Of a DNA stretch of 64,000 bases, positions 16,370 to 25,844 are shown one piece after another. The stretch comes from Selenomonas sp. (GTDB lineage Bacteria; Bacillota; Negativicutes; Selenomonadales; Selenomonadaceae). The position numbers were made by a program, and so were the translations under genes. The DNA lies in NCBI GenBank assembly GCA_018052705.1, contig JAGPMW010000001.1, forward strand, positions 1 through 64,000, read 5' to 3'. The notes beneath the pieces were generated by a model that was not told the DNA's origin, made no database searches, and saw nothing but the letters and a program-made list of their open reading frames with translations. Every line of letters begins with the position of its first letter. Within the stretch, counting starts at the first letter, position 1.

Positions 16370-17031
16370 TTTGCAGCCCCGCTTTCCAGTATTGTACGCA
16401 GATCACTTACCATTGTATTGATGCGGTCAAACTTCATCTTAAAACTGACCCGGTTGGCAATCAGCCGCGCACTGGCGTCCATGATATAGGCAATCTCCTC
16501 CAGATCGTTTTCTTTAAGCGTCGTGCCGGTCTCGACGATATCGACGATACTCTCCGACAAGCCGACGATCGGACCAAGTTCGATCGACCCGTTCAGCTTG
16601 ATATACTCCATCTGCATGCCGTGCTTATTAAAGAACTGCTCCGCGATATGCGGAAACTTCGTTGCCACCCTTGTATGCGCATAATCGGCCAGCTTAGCCC
16701 GTTTCTCCGCCTTGAATACCGCCATCATCAGATGGCACTTGCCAAAGCCAAGATCCAGCAGCTCGTAGACATCCTTGCCGGACTCGAGCAGCACATCCTT
16801 GCCAATGACCCCGATATCTGCCGCCCCATACTCCACATAAGTCGGGACATCCGCTGTCTTTGTGATGATAAACTTGATTTTCTTTTCTTCGTTCGTGATA
16901 ACAAGTTTGCGGGATTTATCAGAAAGCCCCTCGGCGGTATAACCGATCTTTGCCAGCAGATTCGCCGAAAGGGAGAACAGCTTCCCCTTCGGCAGGGCGA
17001 TGGTCAGATAATCCATATTTCTTGACTGCAT
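16366..17031 (-). CDS. hisG: ATP phosphoribosyltransferase, short-form catalytic subunit HisG
   Basis: The 221-aa product catalyses the first, committed step of histidine synthesis. It has the short HisG form: LTIALPKGKLFSLSANLL, ITKTADVPTYVEYGAADIG, the KFPHIAEQFF segment and the PRPP-binding VDIVETGTTLKEN (phosphate loop EtGTTL). It lacks the C-terminal regulatory domain, so it needs HisZ, which is encoded just upstream. The ATG at 17031 has AGGAGG 5 bases away. A consensus promoter lies 54-82 bases upstream, so hisG and what follows can be transcribed independently of hisZ. Confidence 0.97.
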   Translation of the reverse strand: MQSRNMDYLTIALPKGKLFSLSANLLAKIGYTAEGLSDKSRKLVITNEEKKIKFIITKTADVPTYVEYGAADIGVIGKDVLLESGKDVYELLDLGFGKCHLMMAVFKAEKRAKLADYAHTRVATKFPHIAEQFFNKHGMQMEYIKLNGSIELGPIVGLSESIVDIVETGTTLKENDLEEIAYIMDASARLIANRVSFKMKFDRINTMVSDLRTILESGAAK

Positions 17032-17072
17032 AAAGGCCTCCTATATTTAAGTTCTTTAGTTATTTAAAGTGG

Positions 17073-17120
17073 TAACATGAAACTATATTAACATGTAATA
17101 CTGTAAACGTCAACTGTAAA
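17073..17120. promoter_or_regulatory. Repeated motifs over the hisG promoter, candidate operator
   Basis: Two direct-repeat pairs overlap the hisG promoter (minus-strand reading): TTTACAGT twice (17120-17113 and 17107-17100) around the -35, and CATGTTA twice (17095-17089 and 17079-17073) around and after the -10. A TrpR-like regulator gene (yerC/hisR) begins the same cluster, so it may bind here. The assignment is an inference. Confidence 0.45.
17085..17113 (-). promoter_or_regulatory. Internal sigma-A promoter before hisG
   Basis: On the minus strand TTGACG (17113-17108) and TAATAT (17090-17085) are spaced exactly 17 bases. It is the strongest promoter-like sequence in the his region and would drive hisGDCBHAF-IE separately from yerC-hisZ-HD. 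Confidence 0.85.
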
Positions 17121-17135
17121 ACTCGTATTTTCTGG

Positions 17136-17666
17136 TCAATTCTGTTCATCAGCAATACGCAGCAGGATAAGCACCTGCGAATCTTCCGGTTTCGGCCGCT
17201 CATGATGCTGCCTTATGACGTCAGCCTCGCGGCAGCAGCCAATCGCCTTCAGCCGGGCGGCTCCGATTGCCGGATGATGCACATACACATATAGGGCATG
17301 GCCAGGGTAATCCAGCCAGGAATGACGCGTCATTTTCTGCCAGCGATTAAGCCTGGCCGGCAGGAAATGATGAACCAGAACCGCCAGCACCTTGCCCCAG
17401 ACATCCATATCTCCTTTTCGCCGGCCCACATCATGCAGCAGGGCACAACGGATCAGAAATGCCTGATTCGGCACGGATAAGCCCTGAGCCTTCGCCAGCC
17501 CGACTGCCGTCCGGGCTACATTAAGCGCATGAACCTGATCAGCCGGATGCATTGCATAGTAGAGCTGCCTGACCGCCGGCTCAAGATGCTCATCGATATA
17601 CATCCGATCTGCAGGCGTCAGCTCTGCTATTATCGCACGGTAAAATTGACGAATACGCTGAATCAT
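17136..17666 (-). CDS. HD-domain phosphohydrolase embedded in the his operon
   Basis: The 176-aa soluble protein has an HD metal-dependent phosphohydrolase pattern: His46 (DQVHALNVA), His78-Asp79 (ALLHDVGRRKGD), His130/131 (VHHPAIG), His154/155 (IRQHHERPKP) and Asp173 (RIADEQN). It therefore keeps the HD dyad and further His/Asp ligands for one or two metals. Its ATG overlaps the hisZ stop (ATGA), so it is translated with hisZ. The natural substrate is unknown; a nucleotide or pathway phosphoester, even histidinol phosphate, is conceivable. The his promoter follows its stop codon. Confidence 0.82.
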   Translation of the reverse strand: MIQRIRQFYRAIIAELTPADRMYIDEHLEPAVRQLYYAMHPADQVHALNVARTAVGLAKAQGLSVPNQAFLIRCALLHDVGRRKGDMDVWGKVLAVLVHHFLPARLNRWQKMTRHSWLDYPGHALYVYVHHPAIGAARLKAIGCCREADVIRQHHERPKPEDSQVLILLRIADEQN

Positions 17667-18847
17667 GCGAGATATACCAGCTCCTTATAACCCTTAAGCT
17701 GCTGCGACTCATGCGCCGCCGATTCCGTCTGAGCCGACAGTGCCAATTCAACCACCTTGCCGGACTGACGCAGCTCCTGAGCCTGCTGAATTGCGTCGGC
17801 GGCCTTCCCCGCCGCATAGCCCAGATAGACATCCTTGGACTGATCCGGCTTGGCCAGTCCCTGACGCTCCAGCGCCAGCAGGATACGCTCGATACCAAGC
17901 GCAAAACCGGTTGCGGGACAAGTGCTGCCGAAATCCGATAACAGATGATCGTAACGGCCGCCGCCGCAAAGCGGGAATCCCAGTCCCGGTGTGTAGGCCT
18001 CGAACACCATACCCGTATAATAGCTGAAATCACGAATGATACCCAAATCAAAACGGACATACTGCTCAACACCATAAGCCTGCAGCAGACGATAAATTTC
18101 CGACAGGTTATCGAGTGCCCGGCGGCTCTGCTCATTAAGTGCCAGCTCATAGGCCTGCTGCAGCATGTCAATACCACCATTAAGCAGCGGGAGCTTGCGC
18201 AGGACAGCTTTGGCCGTCACAGGCAGATCCTGCTCATCAATAATCTGGCTGAACTCAACCAGATTTCGTTGTTCCATTGCCGTCTTGAGCTGATTCTTGA
18301 CAGAATCGGTCAACTGATATTGCTCCATGATCCCGTTCACGAACTCGACCTGTCCCAGACAGATCTGGAAATCCAGCAAACCCGCATGGAGCAGCCCCTG
18401 AATGGCCAGTGCAATGACTTCAGCATCCGCAAATGCACTCGTGCTGCCCATCAGCTCAACCCCCGCCTGATAAAACTCGCACTGGCGGCCAGTTTGGGTC
18501 TGCTCATAGCGGAAGACACTGCTGATGTAAGAAAGCTTAAGTGGCAGCGGGTAATCCTGCAGCCGGCTGCTCACCAGACGGGCGATCGGAGTCGTCATCT
18601 CATGGCGCAGCGCCAGGGTGCGGTTATTCTTATCGAAAAGCTTGAACAGATGCGGCTCAAGAGTATGATTGCTGCCGAGCGTGAGGTTATCCAGATATTC
18701 AATCGTCGGCGTCACAACCTCGTCGTAGCCCCAGACTGTGAACAGGCTGGCCAGCGTCGTCTCAATGGCCCGTTTTTCCGCCGCCTCAATTGGCAGAAAA
18801 TCACGCGTTCCATATGGTATTTCCAGTACAAGCTTTTCTTTATTCAT
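17663..18847 (-). CDS. hisZ: ATP phosphoribosyltransferase regulatory subunit HisZ
   Basis: The 394-aa protein is a histidyl-tRNA synthetase paralogue that binds short HisG and gives it activity and histidine feedback control. Seen are the class II synthetase core IPYGTRDFLPIEAAEKRAIE, motif 2-like SYISSVFRYEQTQTGRQCEFYQAG, and motif 3-like CPATGFALGIERILLAL. The FDLGIIRDFSYYTGMVFEAY segment is of the HisS/HisZ type. There is no C-terminal anticodon-binding domain of normal length, and its neighbours are his genes, so HisZ is favoured over HisS. GGAGCGA precedes the ATG; yerC ends 41 bases upstream. Confidence 0.95.
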   Translation of the reverse strand: MNKEKLVLEIPYGTRDFLPIEAAEKRAIETTLASLFTVWGYDEVVTPTIEYLDNLTLGSNHTLEPHLFKLFDKNNRTLALRHEMTTPIARLVSSRLQDYPLPLKLSYISSVFRYEQTQTGRQCEFYQAGVELMGSTSAFADAEVIALAIQGLLHAGLLDFQICLGQVEFVNGIMEQYQLTDSVKNQLKTAMEQRNLVEFSQIIDEQDLPVTAKAVLRKLPLLNGGIDMLQQAYELALNEQSRRALDNLSEIYRLLQAYGVEQYVRFDLGIIRDFSYYTGMVFEAYTPGLGFPLCGGGRYDHLLSDFGSTCPATGFALGIERILLALERQGLAKPDQSKDVYLGYAAGKAADAIQQAQELRQSGKVVELALSAQTESAAHESQQLKGYKELVYLA

Positions 18848-18888
18848 CCGTCTCGCTCCAATCTGTAATCAACGTATTTAAATCAAAA

Positions 18889-19203
18889 CTACTTTTTCAC
18901 TCGCTGTTCGTCCAGCTGATCCAACCGTTCCAACACAATTCCATAGCCATCAGCACCATAGTTCAGGCAGCGCTTCACACGGCTGATTGTTGCCGTGCTG
19001 GCGCCTGTCCGAACAACAATGTCATCGTAAGTATGACCCTGCCGCAGCATACGCGCCACTTCCAGGCGCTGTGACATTGCCTTGAGCTCACTAATCGTGC
19101 AGATATCCTCAAAAAACTGATAACATTCATCAATCGTCTCGAGCGACAGCATAGCCTCGCACAGCTGATCATTCATCTCATCTTTCAACTTCGGATTCAC
19201 CAT
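18889..19203 (-). CDS. yerC: TrpR-related regulator YerC/YecD (predicted HisR)
   Basis: The 104-aa protein belongs to the TrpR-fold YerC/YecD family: a helical N-terminus (LCEAMLSLETIDECYQFFED) followed by a helix-turn-helix, SELKAMSQRLEVARMLRQG and TYDDIVVRTGASTATISRVK RCL in sequence. In Firmicutes this family often neighbours histidine genes and is predicted to repress them. AAGGAGG lies 10 bases before the ATG. It is the first gene of the his cluster and has its own extended -10 promoter. The CATGTTA repeats near hisG are candidate targets. Confidence 0.88.
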   Translation of the reverse strand: MVNPKLKDEMNDQLCEAMLSLETIDECYQFFEDICTISELKAMSQRLEVARMLRQGHTYDDIVVRTGASTATISRVKRCLNYGADGYGIVLERLDQLDEQRVKK

Positions 19204-19280
19204 AATAAGAGATCCTCCTTATCTAAAACAATGTAAATCTTTTTCTCTTTATTCCTTTAGTTTGTGAAAATATTATACCC

Positions 19281-19289
19281 ATTATAGCA
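19281..19289 (-). promoter_or_regulatory. Extended -10 promoter of the yerC-hisZ transcript
   Basis: TGCTATAAT on the minus strand is a perfect extended -10, 78 bases before the yerC start codon. A second TATAAT lies about 10 bases downstream. Confidence 0.65.
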
Positions 19290-19303
19290 TACGAAAATAA
19301 AAA

Positions 19304-19328
19304 AGAAAAGCCCTGTTCGGGCTTTTCT
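19304..19328. terminator. Intrinsic terminator between the his cluster and upstream genes
   Basis: AGAAAAGCCC (19304-19313) pairs with GGGCTTTTCT (19319-19328) across a 5-nt loop, with flanking A/T runs. It ends the HlyD-family gene (minus strand) just before the his promoter. Confidence 0.85.
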
Positions 19329-19362
19329 AAAAGCTAAAATCTGATTCTATACCAGCTGATAT

Positions 19363-20439
19363 TTAGTGATCAATAACAAATTTTACAGTTGCCTTCAAAC
19401 CAGGCTGTACAGTAAAAGACAATCCTGTAGGCAGTGAAATACGAACAATCGTCCGGTTTTCAGCCACAGCCGGCTGCTTCGACGTATCGTCTGAATCTGC
19501 GTTTGCATCCCCATCTGCCTCATCGTTCGATGCATCTTCAGGCTTTTTGATATCCTGAATCGTGCCCTGCAGTTCATGCCCGTCAATACTATACGTTGCA
19601 AACTGTCCCAGACGAACTTTTTTAGCCTGCTCAGGATTGAGCTTTGCTTCCAGCCAGATATTACCTGCATCACCAATGTTTACAACGGTCTGGCCAGCTT
19701 TGAGGTCCGCCCCTTCAGCTACATCCGTATAATAGACGGTTCCAGCTACCGGTGCAAGAATTTCCGTGGCCTGCTGGTCTTCTTTTGCATTATTATAAGC
19801 TGCTTCGGCCTGTTTCACCTGCAGCTCGGCCTGCTTAAGGACCTCCGGACTGACAGTCGTAGTTACGGCCTGTGGTGCAGGTGCAGAAACTGCCGCAGGT
19901 GCCGGTGTGCTGTTTGCGGCTGCCTGAGCAGACGCATATTCAGCAGCAGCTTCGTCCCGCTTTACAGCGCTGACCGCGCCCATATTAAATAACTCATTCA
20001 TACGCTGCAGACGCGATAATGCCTGCGCTGCGCGCTGCTGAGCGCCAGAATCTACCTGAGGTGCAGCAGGTACCGTGACAGCAGATGGTGCTGTCACTAT
20101 CCCGCCTTTCTTCAGTTGTTCAAGACTTTGCTTGGCAAGAGCCAGATTCTGTTCGAGCTGCTTGACTTGATCATCGGTAACTTTAGGCGCAATATGGGCA
20201 ATAACATCCCCAGCCTCGACATGGTCACCGTCAGCAACGACCATCTCGGTCAGTGCACCATCGGCCTTGGTTTTTGCCGCGACCATGGAGCTCGTAGTTA
20301 CTGCGTCATAAACGGTCAGATTCTGATTGTAATGCTGATAGAGGTAAATGCCGCCGCCAGCCAGCACCGCCAGCAAAATAAGGCCAATCAGGCCGAATCG
20401 GATAAAGTTTTTCGCTTTACTGGTTATATCGACTTCCAA
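19363..20439 (-). CDS. HlyD/EmrA-family membrane-fusion adaptor
   Basis: The 358-aa protein has one N-terminal membrane helix (about residues 13-33), a first half-lipoyl segment (TKADGALTEMVVADGDHVEAGDVIA), a helical hairpin (about 90-210) interrupted by alanine/proline-rich stretches, then the second lipoyl half (EILAPVAGTVYYTDVAEGADLKAGQ in part) and a beta-barrel end. This layout fits periplasmic adaptors of multidrug or secretion pumps and implies an outer membrane. No partner pump is nearby. The acidic, Asp-rich insert near residue 310 is unusual. The start is a TTG with GGAGGAG 7 bases upstream. Confidence 0.85.
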   Translation of the reverse strand: MEVDITSKAKNFIRFGLIGLILLAVLAGGGIYLYQHYNQNLTVYDAVTTSSMVAAKTKADGALTEMVVADGDHVEAGDVIAHIAPKVTDDQVKQLEQNLALAKQSLEQLKKGGIVTAPSAVTVPAAPQVDSGAQQRAAQALSRLQRMNELFNMGAVSAVKRDEAAAEYASAQAAANSTPAPAAVSAPAPQAVTTTVSPEVLKQAELQVKQAEAAYNNAKEDQQATEILAPVAGTVYYTDVAEGADLKAGQTVVNIGDAGNIWLEAKLNPEQAKKVRLGQFATYSIDGHELQGTIQDIKKPEDASNDEADGDANADSDDTSKQPAVAENRTIVRISLPTGLSFTVQPGLKATVKFVIDH

Positions 20440-20475
20440 GGTTTTTCTCCTCCCTATCTCGATAGATAGAAGGAA

Positions 20476-20501
20476 GCTGTCACATGTAGAAATGTGACAG
20501 C
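20476..20501. terminator. Hairpin downstream of alaS
   Basis: GCTGTCACAT (20476-20485) pairs with ATGTGACAGC (20492-20501) over a 6-nt loop. On the minus strand the following tract is pyrimidine-rich (TTCCTTCT) rather than a clean T run, so termination is probable but not certain. Confidence 0.6.
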
Positions 20502-20519
20502 CTCTGTTCTTTTTGTATA

Positions 20520-23147
20520 TCAGCTCAGCTGAGCTTTGATGACTTCGACAGCCTTATCGAAAGCTGCCGGAATAGCCTCGGCATTCTTACCACCTGCCTG
20601 TGCCATATCCGGACGCCCACCACCGCCGCCACCGACAGCCTGAGCCGCTTCCTTGATGATCTTGCCGGCATGGATACCCTTAGCCGTAGCAGCCTTGGAT
20701 GCCTTGACAACCAAATTGACCTTGCCATCATTAGCGCAGGCCAGAACGACGACACTCGGATCGTCAATCTTGGAGCTGGTCAGGTCAGCTACATCGCGCA
20801 GTTCATCCATACTGGCTGCGTTCGCTTTGCCACAGACGACATTCACGCCACTCACGTTCTGCAGGCCAGCAATCAGACTGGCTGCGTCCGCCTTCTCGCG
20901 CATCTCGGCTACCTGTGCCAGCTGCTGCTGCATATCCTTCATCTCGGCCTGAACTTTGTCGATCTGAGCCGGGATCTCATCTTCCTGTACTTTGAGCTTA
21001 GCCGCTGCTGCTGCCAATACAGTCATCTTGCTGTTGGCATAGTCGAGAGCTGCCTGCCCGGTAATGGCCTCGATACGACGTACGCCCGAAGCAACACCAG
21101 ACTCGCTGACAATCTTAAACATGCCAATCTGACCAACATTCTTGACATGCGAACCAGCACAAAGTTCCATGGAGAATCCCGGAACCTTAACAACGCGGAC
21201 TACATCACCGTATTTTTCGGAGAAGAGTGCCATGGCACCGGATTTCTTGGCTTCTTCGATGCCCATATGAGAAATCTCGACATCTATGCCCTTCAGGATC
21301 TCCGTATTGACGAGTTCCTCGACATCCGCCAGCTGCTGTGCCGACACAGGCTCGAAGTTCGTGAAGTCAAAACGCAGGCGCTCCGGCGTGACAGACGAGC
21401 CCGCCTGATTGATCTGGGAGCCAACAACCTGCTTGAGTGCTGCCTGCAGCAGATGCGTTGCTGTGTGATTGCGGGCCGAAGCCAGCTTACGGGTCTCATT
21501 AACGCTGATCTGTACGGTGTTGCCAACGCTCAGCTGGCCTTCCTCAACATAAGCGACATGATAGACCGTTCCATCCGGCAGTTTCTTGGCATTGCTGACC
21601 TTTACATGTCCGAGCTCGCTGCTAAACAAGCCTTCGTCGCCGACCTGTCCGCCACCCTCGGCATAGAACGGAGTCTTGTCAAGAATGATACCGACTTCTT
21701 CGCCGTCGTGGATTTCATCAACCAGTATGCCATCTTTCCAGATCGCAACAACTTTGGCTTCTTTCGCTTCCAGATCTACAGTCAGTTTGCTGACATCAAT
21801 ACCAGAAAGATCCGGAACGGCAACGCGCGTATTTTCAGCACGGGCGTTGCGCGCACGGGTGCGCTGTTCTTCCATAGCCTTGTCAAAGCCATCTTTATCA
21901 AGATCAAGACCATTCTCATGCAGAATCTCTTCCGTCAGTTCCCAGGGGAAGCCAAAGGTATCATAGAGGCGGAAACCAATCCTGCCGTCAAAGCTGTCTT
22001 TTCCAGCAGCTCTGATGGTACGAATTTCCTCATTCAGCAGATCCATGCCCTGATTCAGTGTAGCCGCAAAGCGGTCTTCCTCAATACTGATGACTTTCTT
22101 GATATAGTCAGCCTTATTGATGAGTTCCTCGAAGTCCTGTGCACCGCGATAAATCTCGACAACTGCATCCACTGCGCCTTCCAGGAATTTGCCTTTGATC
22201 CCGAGCATCCGGCCATGACGAATAGCACGACGCAGAATACGACGCAGGACATAGCCGCGGCCTTCATTAGACGGCAGAATACCGTCCATAATCATGACGG
22301 CCATCGAACGGGCATGGTCAGCAATAACCTTCAGCGATACATCTTTCGCCTCGTCCTTGCCGTACTCAACACCAGCTACACGAGCTGCATACTCGATGAT
22401 TGGATACAGAAGATCCGTCTCGAAGTTCGTCCGCTTGTTCTGCACAACAGACGCCAGACGCTCCAAGCCGCAGCCGGTATCGATATTCTTATGAGCCAGG
22501 TTTTTATAGGAGCCATCTTCCTGACGGTCATACTGTGTGAATACCAGATTCCAGATCTCAAGGAAGCGGTCGCAGTCACAGCCTACGGCACAGGTTGGCT
22601 CGCCGCAGCCACGATCTTCGCCAAGATCGATATGGATCTCGGAGTCCGGTCCGCATGGGCCAGGTCCAATTTCCCAGAAATTGTCTTGCAGCTTGACAAT
22701 ATGATCCTGCGGGAAGCCCGGCTGGGATTTCCAAATCTCAATGGCTTCTTCGTCATCCGGATATACCGTAACCCAAAGTTTCTCCTTCGGCAGCTCAACA
22801 ACTTCCGTCAGGAACTCCCAGGCCCAGGGGATAGCCTCACCCTTGAAGTAATCGCCAAAAGAGAAGTTGCCCAACATCTCAAAAAACGTCTGATGGCGCG
22901 CGGTGCGGCCAACGTTCTCAATATCACCCGTGCGGACGCAGCGCTGGCTGGTCGTGACACGCGTGCGAGGCGGTTTCATCTTGCCCGTGAAAAAAGGCTT
23001 CAACGGAGCCATACCGGCACCAATCATTAAAAGTGTCGGATCGTCTTTCGGAATCAGCGAGAAACTCTGCATCCGCAGATGCCCTTTTTTCTCGGCGAAG
23101 AACTGCAGATAAGCTTCACGCAGTTCATTACCACTCATGTACTTCAA
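20520..23147 (-). CDS. alaS: Alanyl-tRNA synthetase AlaS
   Basis: The 875-aa protein charges tRNA-Ala and clears mischarged Ser/Gly. The N-terminal class II catalytic domain carries FAEKKGHLRMQSFSLIP, GMAPLKPFFTG and the TSQRCVRTGDIENVGRT motif. The editing domain shows HTATHLLQAAL and CAGSHVKNVGQIG with its zinc-ligand His and Cys residues. The C-terminal DHHA1-like part ends in a glycine run (AVGGGGGGRPDMAQAGG). A TTG at 23147 gives the conserved MKYMSGNELRE start; an ATG is at 23138. A minus-strand promoter, TTGACT-N16-TATATG, is possible just upstream. Confidence 0.97.
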   Translation of the reverse strand: MKYMSGNELREAYLQFFAEKKGHLRMQSFSLIPKDDPTLLMIGAGMAPLKPFFTGKMKPPRTRVTTSQRCVRTGDIENVGRTARHQTFFEMLGNFSFGDYFKGEAIPWAWEFLTEVVELPKEKLWVTVYPDDEEAIEIWKSQPGFPQDHIVKLQDNFWEIGPGPCGPDSEIHIDLGEDRGCGEPTCAVGCDCDRFLEIWNLVFTQYDRQEDGSYKNLAHKNIDTGCGLERLASVVQNKRTNFETDLLYPIIEYAARVAGVEYGKDEAKDVSLKVIADHARSMAVMIMDGILPSNEGRGYVLRRILRRAIRHGRMLGIKGKFLEGAVDAVVEIYRGAQDFEELINKADYIKKVISIEEDRFAATLNQGMDLLNEEIRTIRAAGKDSFDGRIGFRLYDTFGFPWELTEEILHENGLDLDKDGFDKAMEEQRTRARNARAENTRVAVPDLSGIDVSKLTVDLEAKEAKVVAIWKDGILVDEIHDGEEVGIILDKTPFYAEGGGQVGDEGLFSSELGHVKVSNAKKLPDGTVYHVAYVEEGQLSVGNTVQISVNETRKLASARNHTATHLLQAALKQVVGSQINQAGSSVTPERLRFDFTNFEPVSAQQLADVEELVNTEILKGIDVEISHMGIEEAKKSGAMALFSEKYGDVVRVVKVPGFSMELCAGSHVKNVGQIGMFKIVSESGVASGVRRIEAITGQAALDYANSKMTVLAAAAAKLKVQEDEIPAQIDKVQAEMKDMQQQLAQVAEMREKADAASLIAGLQNVSGVNVVCGKANAASMDELRDVADLTSSKIDDPSVVVLACANDGKVNLVVKASKAATAKGIHAGKIIKEAAQAVGGGGGGRPDMAQAGGKNAEAIPAAFDKAVEVIKAQLS

Positions 23148-23261
23148 AAAAATCTACCCCCATATAGGTATTTTGCAATAACAGTCAAACTGCCATTGTA
23201 TTTTACACATCTAAGTTTTTATTTTACCACAAATTTATACGAAAATGAAAGCTATTTTTAC

Positions 23262-25820
23262 TTATTGCACATTTGCAACAGCAGCCAGTGCCTGTTCCGT
23301 AGTCATAAGAATTTCGCGTGGCTTGCTGCCTGCGTTTGGTCCAACAATATGGAGTTCCTCCATCGTATCAATCAGGCGGGCAGCCCGGGTGTAGCCAATA
23401 TGGAAACGCCGCTGAATACTGGAGGATGAAGCCTGCCCGGTACTCATGACCAGATTGACGGCATCCCCCAGCAGATCATCGACTTTTGGTTTTTTCGGGC
23501 CGCTTTCGCCACCGTTTTCACCAGCTTCTTCAGCCAGTGCCTGCTCTGTAAAGGCCACAATTTCTTCATTTGTTTCCATTTCCTGTCCTTGAGAACGAAT
23601 GAAATCAAGCAGACTCTCTACTTCATCATCGCTGATGAAAGCCCCCTGAACCCGCCGCGGCTTTGATGCACCGACCGGATAAAAGAGCATATCTCCCTTG
23701 CCCAGCAGCTTCTCAGCACCGCTGCGGTCCAGGATCGTACGGGAATCGATCTGACTCGATACCGCAAAGGAAATTCGTGAAGGAATATTCGCTTTGATGA
23801 TGCCCGTAATGACATCGACTGATGGACGCTGCGTTGCCAGCACCATGTGGATACCAGCAGCACGGGCTTTCTGTGCCAGCCGGCAAATCGCATCTTCAAC
23901 ATCATGAGGGGCGACCATCATAAGATCTGCCAACTCGTCGATAATGATAACGATAGCAGGCATATTGTCATCAGGGAAACGTTCATTATAGGTCTGCATG
24001 TTGCGAACGCCATTCTCGGCAAACTTCGCATACCGCTTCTCCATCTCCTGCACCGACCAGTTCAGTACTGACGCCGCTTTCTTGGCATCGGTGACCACTG
24101 GAACCATAAGATGCGGGATGCCGTTATAATTGGACAGCTCGACCATCTTCGGATCGACCAGAATAAACTTGACTTCATCCGGCCTGGCCTTAAAGAGAAC
24201 ACTGGTAATCAGCGTATTGATACAGACTGATTTACCCGATCCCGTAGCACCCGCTACCAGTAAATGGGGCATCTTCCCAAGATCGGCAAAGATTGCCGAT
24301 CCGCCAATATCCATCCCCAGTCCGACGGTCAGCCTGGATTTTGCCGCCGCAAACTTGGGACTTTCCAGAACTTCACGAAGCTGTACGCCCTCAAGTTCTC
24401 TATTTGGAACCTCGATGCCGATAGCCGATTTGCCTGGAATCTGTTCGATGCGGACCGACGAAGCGGCTAGACGCAAGGCGATATCATCAGCCAGATTGGT
24501 GATCTTGCTGACTTTTACCCCCGGTGCTGGTTCAAGCTCATAGCGCGTAACCGCAGGGCCATGACAGGCATTATTTATCGCTGCTTTGACCTTAAAATCC
24601 GCTAAGGTCTGCTGGAGCGTATGGGCATTGTCACCAATCTCCATTTCCATGGCTGTATTTTTTTTCTTAGCCTGTTTGGAGAGGATTTCTTCCACCTTTG
24701 GCAAGACATAAGGCCGGGCAACAGTCTTGGCTGCCGCAGTCTTGGCCGATGCTGATCCATCCAGTAAAGCCGCGGCTGGCACAACCGGCGCAATATCAGC
24801 ATATTCGGGCATTGCTGTCCGCTTCTTTTTCATTGGCTGTGCCGACGGTTCAACCACGGGCGGGATATACGGAGCTGTGACGGCAGACGGTAGGGGTTCA
24901 AAATCCGGTTCAACGCCTGTTTCTGCCGTGGAGCCATCTACTGTTTGGCCATAATCAATGGTGAATTCCGGCTCAGCAACCGGCTCCGATGGCACATCGG
25001 CATCATTCAGCGTCGGAATATCCGGCTCCAGACCATACCGAATTGGACTCTTGGTATTTTCTTCTTTCGGCTGCAGTTCAGACCCTGTCTCTTTCGCAAA
25101 ATGATTATCCTGTTCCTGATTGTAGAAGGAATCCCTGACTTTCGCCTTGACTTTCTCTACCACGTGTTCTTCCACCCGCTCGCTGACATCGGCTACTTTT
25201 CCATAAGCAGCTGAAACGGCCTCACCAGCAACATTGGCTCCTTTGGCCGCGGTTTCCTGCGTTTTAAGCAAACCTGCGGCCAGCGACCATGTTGTTGAGA
25301 GCAGAATCGAGCCGACCGCTCCGGCTCCAAGTAAGATGATTGAGCCATCAACCCCGAAGAATTTGCGCAAGCAAAAAAGCAGCCCGCCTCCCAGCAGTCC
25401 GCCGCCTCTCGGCAAGCTGTCCGGCATAATTTCAGCACCTACTGGCACAGCAAAATGATGCCAGATAGCCAAAAGAGATACAAACAGCAGCCCCATGCCG
25501 AAGAAACGCAGGGAATAAACCAGGCCGTGATGCTTCGCAATATACTGATAGCCGATCAGCAGGATCAGCAAAGAAACCAGTATTGCTCCTACCCCGAATA
25601 GATAGTGCAGACACTTGGCAAAATAAACACCGACGAAGCCAACATTGAGACCGAACAGGCCGCAGATTGAAATCAGGCCAACAGCCAAAAAAGCCAGCCC
25701 AATCAGTTCATGCTTTCGTCCTGGATTTGACGGTTTGCTGACAACTGCCGGGCTCTTCTTGCGGCTGCGGCGTGTCGTCTTTCGTTCCGTTGACTTTCGG
25801 TCCGTTGTCTTCTTTTTCAA
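23262..25820 (-). CDS. ftsK: DNA translocase FtsK/SpoIIIE
   Basis: The 852-aa membrane-anchored motor pumps chromosomes through the closing septum. About four N-terminal membrane segments (residues 35-185) are followed by a long Pro/Glu/Ala-rich linker (about 190-370), then the RecA-like motor with Walker [18 protein letters not shown] and Walker [14 protein letters not shown], and a C-terminal gamma winged helix ([20 protein letters not shown]) that reads KOPS/SRS-like signals. The start is a TTG with GAGGTGATACC upstream. It is 24 bases after mtaD and likely co-transcribed with ahcY and mtaD. Confidence 0.96.
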   Translation of the reverse strand: MKKKTTDRKSTERKTTRRSRKKSPAVVSKPSNPGRKHELIGLAFLAVGLISICGLFGLNVGFVGVYFAKCLHYLFGVGAILVSLLILLIGYQYIAKHHGLVYSLRFFGMGLLFVSLLAIWHHFAVPVGAEIMPDSLPRGGGLLGGGLLFCLRKFFGVDGSIILLGAGAVGSILLSTTWSLAAGLLKTQETAAKGANVAGEAVSAAYGKVADVSERVEEHVVEKVKAKVRDSFYNQEQDNHFAKETGSELQPKEENTKSPIRYGLEPDIPTLNDADVPSEPVAEPEFTIDYGQTVDGSTAETGVEPDFEPLPSAVTAPYIPPVVEPSAQPMKKKRTAMPEYADIAPVVPAAALLDGSASAKTAAAKTVARPYVLPKVEEILSKQAKKKNTAMEMEIGDNAHTLQQTLADFKVKAAINNACHGPAVTRYELEPAPGVKVSKITNLADDIALRLAASSVRIEQIPGKSAIGIEVPNRELEGVQLREVLESPKFAAAKSRLTVGLGMDIGGSAIFADLGKMPHLLVAGATGSGKSVCINTLITSVLFKARPDEVKFILVDPKMVELSNYNGIPHLMVPVVTDAKKAASVLNWSVQEMEKRYAKFAENGVRNMQTYNERFPDDNMPAIVIIIDELADLMMVAPHDVEDAICRLAQKARAAGIHMVLATQRPSVDVITGIIKANIPSRISFAVSSQIDSRTILDRSGAEKLLGKGDMLFYPVGASKPRRVQGAFISDDEVESLLDFIRSQGQEMETNEEIVAFTEQALAEEAGENGGESGPKKPKVDDLLGDAVNLVMSTGQASSSSIQRRFHIGYTRAARLIDTMEELHIVGPNAGSKPREILMTTEQALAAVANVQ

Positions 25821-25844
25821 GGTATCACCTCAATTTTAGATTCG

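Noticed and set aside
17663-18847. HisS (true histidyl-tRNA synthetase) instead of HisZ
   Set aside because: The protein is shorter than HisS, lacks the normal anticodon-binding domain, and lies next to short-form HisG, which needs HisZ.
20670-23030. Long open frame (786 codons) on the plus strand
   Set aside because: It is antisense to alaS, whose motifs are complete. The antisense protein shows no family features and has no ribosome site.
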